DNA from: Agrococcus sp. KRD186
GTDB lineage: Bacteria > Actinomycetota > Actinomycetes > Actinomycetales > Microbacteriaceae
NCBI RefSeq assembly: GCF_017168255.1
Contig: NZ_JABFAP010000001.1
Coordinates: 2,797,856-2,861,855 of the forward strand
Direction: 5' to 3'
Length of the DNA: 64,000 bases
This document shows positions 58,987-64,000 of the stretch, in pieces; the stretch's first letter is position 1, and each line of letters begins with the position of its first letter. The notes beneath the pieces were generated by a model. The model was given only the letters and a program-made list of their open reading frames with translations, ran no database searches and was not told the origin of the DNA. A program made the position numbers and the translations under genes.

Positions 58987-59898
58987 ATGGGCGAGCACGC
59001 CAAGGCAGGCCTCGGGTACGCGCTGTTCGCGTACCTCTTCTGGGGCTTCCTGCCCGCCTATCTGCAGCTCACCCGCGGCATCGACGGCTTCGAGCTCATC
59101 GGCTGGCGCGTCATCTCGTCGGTCGTCGTGGCATTCGCGCTCGTCGCCGCGACGCGCGGCTGGGCGCGCATGCGCACGGTGCTGCGCAGCCGCCGCGACA
59201 CCTGGACGCTCGTGATCGCGGGCCACGCGGTGCTCATCAACTGGACGGCGTTCGTCGTCGGCGTGCTCAGCGACAAGGTGCTCGAGACCAGCCTCGGCTA
59301 CTTCCTCAACCCGCTCGTGAGCGTCGTGTTCGCCGTCATCTTCCTCGGTGAGCGGCTCCGCCCCCTGCAGTGGGTGGCGGTGGGCCTGGGCGCCGTCGCT
59401 GTGGGCGTCATGATCGTCGGCTACGGCCAGGTGCCGTGGATCGGGCTGCTGGTCGCCTTCTCGTTCGGCACCTACGGCCTGATCAAGAAGCGCGTGAGCG
59501 GGTCGGTGGATGCGCTGTCGGGGTTCACGATCGAGACCACGGCCGCGCTGCCGGCGTCGATAGTCATGCTCGGTGTGGCCTTCGCGGTCAACGGCGTCAC
59601 CGTGGGGGCCAACGGCGCCACCGGGATCCTCGGCGCCGCAGGCTTCGGCATCGTGACCGCGATCCCGCTGCTCGCATTCGCGGCCGCGACCCGACGCATC
59701 CCGCTCACCTGGGTCGCCTTCGTGCAGTACCTGACGCCGATCATGACCTTCCTGTTCGGCGCGTTCATCATGCTCGAGCCGATGCCGCTCGAGCGCTGGA
59801 TCGGGTTCATCCTCGTCTGGGCGTCACTGGTGCTCTTCACCGTCGACATCGCGGGCCACCGCTTCCGCAGGCCCCGGCCGATCCTGCCTGCGGCGTAG
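58987..59898 (+). CDS. rarD: RarD-type EamA transporter
   Basis: A 303-residue protein with about ten transmembrane helices. The N-terminal LFAYLFWGFLPAYLQL, INWTAFVVGV and SLGYFLNPLVSVVFAVIFLGERL are hallmarks of RarD (chloramphenicol-sensitive protein) within the drug/metabolite transporter superfamily. Substrate unknown. GGAGG precedes ATG 58987, only 20 bases after the groES terminator. Confidence 0.88.
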   Translation: MGEHAKAGLGYALFAYLFWGFLPAYLQLTRGIDGFELIGWRVISSVVVAFALVAATRGWARMRTVLRSRRDTWTLVIAGHAVLINWTAFVVGVLSDKVLETSLGYFLNPLVSVVFAVIFLGERLRPLQWVAVGLGAVAVGVMIVGYGQVPWIGLLVAFSFGTYGLIKKRVSGSVDALSGFTIETTAALPASIVMLGVAFAVNGVTVGANGATGILGAAGFGIVTAIPLLAFAAATRRIPLTWVAFVQYLTPIMTFLFGAFIMLEPMPLERWIGFILVWASLVLFTVDIAGHRFRRPRPILPAA

Positions 59899-59959
59899 GC
59901 CCGCCGCGCCTCAGGCCTCGCCCAGGATCTCCCCAACCGGTCGCGCGTGCGCCAAGACC

Positions 59960-59975
59960 GTTACCAGGACGTAAC
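59960..59975. promoter_or_regulatory. GlnR-like palindrome before solute-binding gene
   Basis: GTTAC, six bases, GTAAC (59960-59975), extendable to CGTTAC/GTAACG. The spacing matches one half of actinobacterial GlnR boxes (GTnAC-n6-GaAAC), although the second site is GTAAC, not GAAAC. It lies 85 bases before the lipoprotein gene. Confidence 0.4.
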
Positions 59976-60060
59976 GCAGAACGCCGGAAATCGGCCCGTT
60001 CCTCGCCTACTGTTGCAACAACGCCCGCGTCAGCGAGCTACTCAGCAATCGAGGAGAACA

Positions 60061-61332
60061 ATGCAGTCCTTCCTTCGCACCAAGGGGCACAGCCCCCGCC
60101 GGTATGCCGCGCTCGGCGCAGCAACTGCGGGCGTGCTGCTGCTCGCCGCCTGTGCAGGTGGCGGTACCCCCGCACCGTCCGGCTCGGCCGGCCCCGACGA
60201 AGGCGCGTCCGACGACACGCTCTACGTCGGCACCGTGCTGCCCCAGACCGGCAACCTCGCCTTCCTCGGCCCGCCCGAGTTCGCGGCCGTCGATCTCGCA
60301 GCGCAGGAGCTCGAGGCGGCCGACTACCCGTACACGATCGAGGTCGACCACCAGGACTCCGGTGACACGCAGACCGACATCGCCACGCAGTCGGTCGGCA
60401 ACCTGGTCTCGGCTGGCGCAGACGTCATCATCGGCGCGGCTTCGTCGGGCGTCTCGTTGACGTTCATCGACCAAGTGATCGACGCGGGGATCGTGCAGAT
60501 CTCCCCGGCGAATACCTCGCCTCAGTTCAGCGACTACGAGGACGACGGCTACTACTGGCGCACCGCTCCTTCGGACGTGCTACAGGGCCGCGTGCTCGGC
60601 AACCTGATGGTCGCCAACGGTGCGGCCTCGGTCGGCTTCATCACGATCAACGACCCGTACGGCACCGGTCTGCAGGAGAACGCCACCCTGGCGATCGAGG
60701 CGGCCGGCGGCACGGTCACGCACAGCGAGCTGTACAATCCGGGTGACACGAACCTCGCCACCCAGGTCGCAGCGGTGATGGCCGACAGCCCCGACGCGAT
60801 CGGCATCCTCGCCTTCGCCGAGACGGCGCAGATCGTGCCCGAGCTCGTCACGCAGGGCTTCGACCCGGCCGGCATGTACTTCGTCGACGGCAACCTGTCG
60901 AACTCGTACAACTTCCCCGAGGGTACGCTGACCGGGGCGCTGGGTACGCTGCCCGGCAACCCCGCCGACGAGACCTTCCGCGAGCGCCTGCTCGAGGTCA
61001 CCCCCGACCTCGAGGACTTCTCGTACGCGCCCGAGTCTTATGACGCAGTCGTGCTCGCCGCGCTCGCTGCGGTGCAGGGCGGCAGCCCCGACTCGGACAC
61101 CATCCGCGACAACCTGCAGACGGTCTCCGAGGGTGGCACGAAGTGCACGGCCGTCGCCGATTGCCTGCAGCTGCTCGCCGACGGCGAGGACATCGACTAC
61201 GACGGTGTCTCCGGCCCGATCACGTTCGACGAGAACGGTGACCCGACGGAGGCGTACATCGGCATCTACCAGTACGGTGCCGACAACCAGTACACCTTCC
61301 TCCGCGCGGAGTTCGGCTCGCTCAACGAGTGA
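60061..61332 (+). CDS. ABC transporter substrate-binding lipoprotein (branched-chain amino acid type)
   Basis: A 423-residue lipoprotein. A basic n-region and hydrophobic stretch end at lipobox LLAAC (Cys about 31), followed by a Ser/Gly/Pro linker and a type I periplasmic-binding fold (VGTVLPQTGNLAFLGPPEFAAVDLAAQEL, ISPANTSPQFSDY, NDPYGTGLQENATLAIEAAGG) of the LivJ/LivK/UrtA class. GAGGAG precedes ATG 60061. The permease and ATPase genes that normally follow are absent; insertion sequences begin about 430 bases downstream. Confidence 0.9.
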   Translation: MQSFLRTKGHSPRRYAALGAATAGVLLLAACAGGGTPAPSGSAGPDEGASDDTLYVGTVLPQTGNLAFLGPPEFAAVDLAAQELEAADYPYTIEVDHQDSGDTQTDIATQSVGNLVSAGADVIIGAASSGVSLTFIDQVIDAGIVQISPANTSPQFSDYEDDGYYWRTAPSDVLQGRVLGNLMVANGAASVGFITINDPYGTGLQENATLAIEAAGGTVTHSELYNPGDTNLATQVAAVMADSPDAIGILAFAETAQIVPELVTQGFDPAGMYFVDGNLSNSYNFPEGTLTGALGTLPGNPADETFRERLLEVTPDLEDFSYAPESYDAVVLAALAAVQGGSPDSDTIRDNLQTVSEGGTKCTAVADCLQLLADGEDIDYDGVSGPITFDENGDPTEAYIGIYQYGADNQYTFLRAEFGSLNE

Positions 61333-61340
61333 ATCGGAGT

Positions 61341-61380
61341 CGATGGGGGCGGATCCGGCATGGCCGGGCCGTCCCCATCG
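61341..61380 (+). terminator. Terminator after solute-binding gene
   Basis: CGATGGGG (61341-61348) pairs with CCCCATCG (61373-61380), with an inner CCGGC/GCCGG stem. Confidence 0.65.
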
Positions 61381-61766
61381 TGCTGAGACCGGGTGGTGTC
61401 CGGCAATAAATGCAGGCGGGACGCTCTCGCTCTGACAGCGCAGTGGGATACCGGACGAAGGCGGTCCGGAGCGCGACGAGGAGCCTCGGCGGCACAAGGA
61501 GGCCGCAGCCCATTTGGCGCCGCGGGCGTGCTGGATGAATCGGGAAGATCGATGTCCCGAGGCATGCAGTGACGAGGGCCGACAGGCGAGAAGAGGGCGA
61601 GCTAGTGTCTTGCGCCGTCAACTCGTTGCAATCACTCCTTCAGCCGCGCGATCCGCCACGCGGCAGAAGCCTAAGAACAGTGGCCCTCAACCCGAATAGT
61701 GACTGGCCCTCACTGCCGCGATTGCGACCACGCGCGAGAGGCCCCCAGACGCAATATCAGTGGCCC
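61381..61766. other. Gene-free scar region with short TGGCCCTCA repeats
   Basis: This stretch has no supportable gene and is less GC-biased than its surroundings. TGGCCCTCA occurs three times (61681, 61703 and 61761 starts), twice preceded by AG or AC in the style of element ends. It looks like debris of past insertions between the solute-binding gene and the transposase remnant. Confidence 0.5.
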
Positions 61767-62116
61767 TCAGAGGAACGAATAGTCATGATCGCCATCCTGG
61801 ACGATTCTGTGCGCGAGCACCCGCCAAACGGTTGACAGCGAGGGGGTGTCTGGCACGCCCAGCTCGGCCCAGACCCGCGGCGTGTCTGCCTTCGAGGTAG
61901 GCATCCACGATGCGGGCGAGCACGAGCTGCTTTAACGGCTCGTCACCGATCGCGTCGAAGCCGAGCACCGCGTACGCCTCCTCCAGCACCTCCCAGAGCA
62001 CCCTCGAGCGCGTGGACGCGACCTTCGGCGCCGTCGTCGCAGCCGGCGCCGGGATCAGCGCATCGAGATCGAACTCGGCCTGCCGGCTCAGCCGTGATGC
62101 GTCTACGGGGGAACTA
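61767..62116 (-). pseudogene. IS1634-type transposase remnant, frameshifted
   Basis: On the minus strand, RSRVLWEVLEEAYAVLGFD and GDEPLKQLVLARIV match the N-terminal part of IS1634-family transposases. An extra base around 61900-61906 then shifts the frame; in the next frame the match resumes with PTSKADTPRVWAELGVPDTP and SLSTVWRVLAHRI before a stop at 61767. The catalytic domain is missing, and the N-terminal side is cut by the IS5-type element at 62117. It is a non-functional fragment. Confidence 0.75.
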
Positions 62117-63052
62117 GGGCGTGTTTCGTAATCGTCGGGTGTGGCTGGGAGTGTCAGGGTATGTCGCGCTTCCAGTCGCTCTCGGATGCTCAGTGGCCGT
62201 TGATCGAGGACGCGTTGCCGCGCCGGACGGGCCGTCCGGGCCGGCCGTTCGCGGACGCGCAGACGATGGTCAAGGGCGTCATCTACCACTATCGCTGCGG
62301 CATCGCGTGGCGTGATCTGCCGGAGGTGTTCGGGCCGTGGCAGACGGTCTGGCGGTGGCATCGAATGCTCGCCGCCGATGGCACCTGGGATCGGCTGCTG
62401 GCGGTGTTGACCGCTCAGGCCGACGCCGCGGGACTGGTCGATTGGTCGGTGTCGATCGACTCGACGATCGCCCGTGCGCACCAGCACGCGACGAACGCCA
62501 CTCGCCACACAGGGGGCTTCATCGAATTACAAGAATCCGCTCGTCGAGTCGCCTGATTACGCGGTCGGCCGCTCCCGCGGCGGCCTCTCGACCAAGCTGC
62601 ACCACCTCGTCGACGGGCACGGTCGGCCGCTGGTGGTCGCGGTCGCACCAGGCCAGGCCGATGACGCGCCGGCGATGCTGCCGCTGCTGCAGCAGCTGCG
62701 CGTCGGGCGAACCTCGGGACGTCCGCGCACTCGGCCGGACGCGGTCCGAGGCGACAGGGCCTACTCGTCCAGGGCGATCCGCCAGCATCCGCGCGATCGC
62801 AGCATCCGCGCCGTCATCCCGGAACCGTCCGACCAGATCGGGCATCGCAAGCGGCGCGGATCAGCGGGCGGAAGACCGCCCGCGTTCGACGTAGACGACT
62901 ACCGCGGCCGCAACGTCGTCGAGCGTCGCTTCAGCCACCTCAAGCAATGGCGCGGCATCGCCACCCGCTACGACAAGCTCGCGATCGTCTATCGCGCCGC
63001 AGCCGTCCTCCACGCCGTCATCGCCTGGACAACGACACTACGAGACACGCCC
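62117..63052 (+). mobile_element. IS5-type insertion sequence
   Basis: The left end starts GGGCGTGTTTCGTAAT at 62117; the right end (reverse complement, ending at 63052) reads GGGCGTGTCTCGTAGT: 14 of the first 16 bases match. Length is 936 bp. Flanks (CTA left, TTG right) show no target duplication, so one side may have recombined. The element contains the two-frame transposase below. Confidence 0.75.
62161..62556 (+). CDS. IS5-type transposase, first frame
   Basis: A 131-residue ORF: LSDAQWPLIEDALPRRTGRPGRPF, the DUF4096-like N-terminus, then GIAWRDLPEVFGPWQTVWRWH and SIDSTIARAHQHATN, which holds the first catalytic aspartate. The catalytic domain continues in the next reading frame after about 62515 (RHTGG), so a full transposase needs a frame change. 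Programmed frameshifting is known in several IS5-group elements; a disabling mutation is the alternative. Confidence 0.8.
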   Translation: MSRFQSLSDAQWPLIEDALPRRTGRPGRPFADAQTMVKGVIYHYRCGIAWRDLPEVFGPWQTVWRWHRMLAADGTWDRLLAVLTAQADAAGLVDWSVSIDSTIARAHQHATNATRHTGGFIELQESARRVA

Positions 63053-63115
63053 TTGGGCGCGCGTGGACAGCGGCTCGCTTTGAGGTCGCTCGCGCGACCC
63101 CAACACGCCGCCTAA
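62474..63115 (+). CDS. IS5-type transposase, second frame
   Basis: This frame carries the rest of the DDE domain: GRSRGGLSTKLHHLVDGHGR, the second aspartate in VRGDRAYSSRAIR and the glutamate in RNVVERRFSHLKQWRGIATR. The part before about 62515 is a shadow of the first frame. The frame lacks a stop inside the element, reading through the right repeat (TLRDTP) into flanking DNA to 63115. Confidence 0.75.
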   Translation: MRTSTRRTPLATQGASSNYKNPLVESPDYAVGRSRGGLSTKLHHLVDGHGRPLVVAVAPGQADDAPAMLPLLQQLRVGRTSGRPRTRPDAVRGDRAYSSRAIRQHPRDRSIRAVIPEPSDQIGHRKRRGSAGGRPPAFDVDDYRGRNVVERRFSHLKQWRGIATRYDKLAIVYRAAAVLHAVIAWTTTLRDTPLGARGQRLALRSLARPQHAA

Positions 63116-63221
63116 GGTTTCGCTTTGCAAGCGCTGTGGATAGCCTTTAGGCAGGTCGGGCATCTGCCGTGCTCGAACTTGACTCAACGACGAGACGGAA
63201 AGTACGAGGATGTTATGTCTA

Positions 63222-64000
63222 GGGTGCGGCTCTCTTGGAGTGACGGTCATGCGGCTTGTGGGATCGCGTCGTCGGCGTAGCGGGTGGCGTGGACGCGCTG
63301 GAGTTCTTGTTGTTGGTGGAAGATCCAGTAGTCGTCGAAGTCGCCGTTGCTGCGCACTGCGCGTAGCTGGAGGACGGCTTCGGCGCCGGGCAGGCCCCAG
63401 CGGGCTCCGGTGATGTCGAGCCTGTCGGCGACCAGGTGTCGGCAGGCGCCTTCGATGACGCCGGTGGCGATCGGCCAGCCTCCGGCCAGGGCGGCGGGGT
63501 AGTCGAGGTAGGGCGCCTTGTTGGTGAGGTAGCGGGCGGCGGCGTCGGCTCCTTTGCGTGCCGTGGCGCTCAGCTCTCGGGTGCTGGCGGCGCGTCGGAT
63601 GGTGGCGGCGACGGTCCTGGCCTTGCCGGCGAGGATGTCGCGGGCTTTGGCGTGCACCCAGGCTTGGGCGGCCGGGTCGCCTTCGGAGTGGAAGCACCAG
63701 GCGGCCTTCCACAGGTACTCCATGACGTGGACGAAGTCGATCAGGATGTGCACGCTGACTGCTCGATCGTCCGCTTCGGCGGTGATCCGCTCGATCTGGT
63801 GGTTGGCGCCGTCGACGAGGGCGATCCAGGTGCGGGCCTTGTCGGGGTCGCGGCGCTTCGCCTCGTCGAACACCTCGGCGATGACGGTGGCCGCGTCCTG
63901 CGCGACGCTGGCGGTCAGCCACTTGCCGGTGGCGCGGGGTCCGTCGGTGGCCGCGGCTCGTTCGGCGTCGGTGGCGGGCAGGATGTCGGCGACGGTGCGG
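63222..64000 (-). mobile_element. ISKra4-type element, cut by window edge
   Basis: The element contains the transposase below. Its downstream end is placed near 63222, at GGGTGCGGCTCTCTTGGAG, a guess from the end-like sequence just outside the gene. Bases 63116-63221 between the two elements hold nothing recognisable. Confidence 0.5.
63247..64000 (-). CDS. ISKra4-type transposase (N-terminus outside window)
   Basis: The frame is open from the window edge to a stop at 63247. Recognisable pieces are WIALVDGANHQIERI (first aspartate), HILIDFVHVMEYLWKAAWCFH (second aspartate), and GVIEGACRHLVADRLDITGA then RWGLPGAEAVLQLRAVRSNG, typical of ISKra4 transposases. At least 250 residues are present and the visible catalytic part looks intact. 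Confidence 0.85.
   Translation of the reverse strand, partial: RTVADILPATDAERAAATDGPRATGKWLTASVAQDAATVIAEVFDEAKRRDPDKARTWIALVDGANHQIERITAEADDRAVSVHILIDFVHVMEYLWKAAWCFHSEGDPAAQAWVHAKARDILAGKARTVAATIRRAASTRELSATARKGADAAARYLTNKAPYLDYPAALAGGWPIATGVIEGACRHLVADRLDITGARWGLPGAEAVLQLRAVRSNGDFDDYWIFHQQQELQRVHATRYADDAIPQAA

Overview
The window reads as chromosome of a high-GC Gram-positive actinomycete, most likely Microbacteriaceae. The basis is the extreme G/C bias at third codon positions, many ATGA/GTGA start-stop overlaps, a Rv0909-type antitoxin-like gene, a SCO4848-type membrane protein, a TANNNT leaderless promoter style, and the gene order glmM ... coaA/glmS-acpS-alr-tsaE-tsaB-rimI-tsaD-groES. 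The genus cannot be fixed from this sequence alone; Agrococcus-like is only a guess. The backbone is the main ribosomal-protein supercluster (str, S10, spc and alpha operons, then rplM-rpsI), broken by blocks of accessory metabolism. The right end runs into insertion sequences.

Layout. 1-3454: the end of a Ser/Thr kinase signalling operon (FHA/zinc-ribbon protein, membrane-anchored kinase, FHA-like/HTH protein). 3714-8422: str operon rpsL-rpsG-fusA-tuf with promoter, internal hairpins and terminator. 8498-17993: an accessory block between tuf and rpsJ with small stress and acidic proteins, OsmC, an IclR regulator divergent from hutHI (histidine degradation) with a 16-bp palindrome between them, a type III polyketide synthase-methyltransferase-FAD hydroxylase operon, and an orphan antitoxin-like gene. 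18046-30756: S10 and spc operons through secY-adk-map, without rpsN. 30753-35254: a mannitol PTS set (ptsH-mtlA-mtlF-mtlD) plus a methyltransferase-like gene, lying between map and infA. 35263-38646: infA-rpmJ-rpsM-rpsK-rpoA-rplQ, without rpsD. 38674-43931: GH15 hydrolase, truA, HAD phosphatase and a DivIVA-like coiled-coil protein. 43934-46391: rplM-rpsI-glmM. 46395-55401: CGNR regulator, EamA exporter, coaA, glmS, acpS, a fused alr-tsaE, tsaB, rimI, tsaD. 55488-59898: small membrane proteins (one with a long Tyr-Gly-Gln repeat tract), a THUMP-like methyltransferase, HrcA/CIRCE-controlled groES, RarD. 59960-64000: an ABC solute-binding lipoprotein behind a GlnR-like palindrome, then a mobile-element patchwork (IS1634-type remnant, IS5-type element, 5'-cut ISKra4-type transposase).

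How the parts work together. Translation (ribosomal proteins, EF-G, EF-Tu, IF-1, Met aminopeptidase), secretion (SecY), transcription (RpoA) and tRNA modification (TruA, TsaB/D/E) form the growth core. glmM and glmS feed UDP-GlcNAc, alr supplies D-alanine, and coaA with acpS supply CoA and active acyl carrier protein. The S10 and infA operons are headed by near-twin promoters. Several isolated genes (the type III PKS, GH15, truA, coaA, glmS) have a -10 box six or seven bases from the start codon, the signature of leaderless mRNA.

The most unusual features are: a 59-residue C-terminal module shared at 51/59 identity by ribosomal proteins L4 and L17; an alanine racemase whose C-terminal domain pieces appear out of order or partly duplicated and which is fused to TsaE; a FUS-like YGQ-repeat membrane protein; and three tandem in-frame start codons at tsaB.
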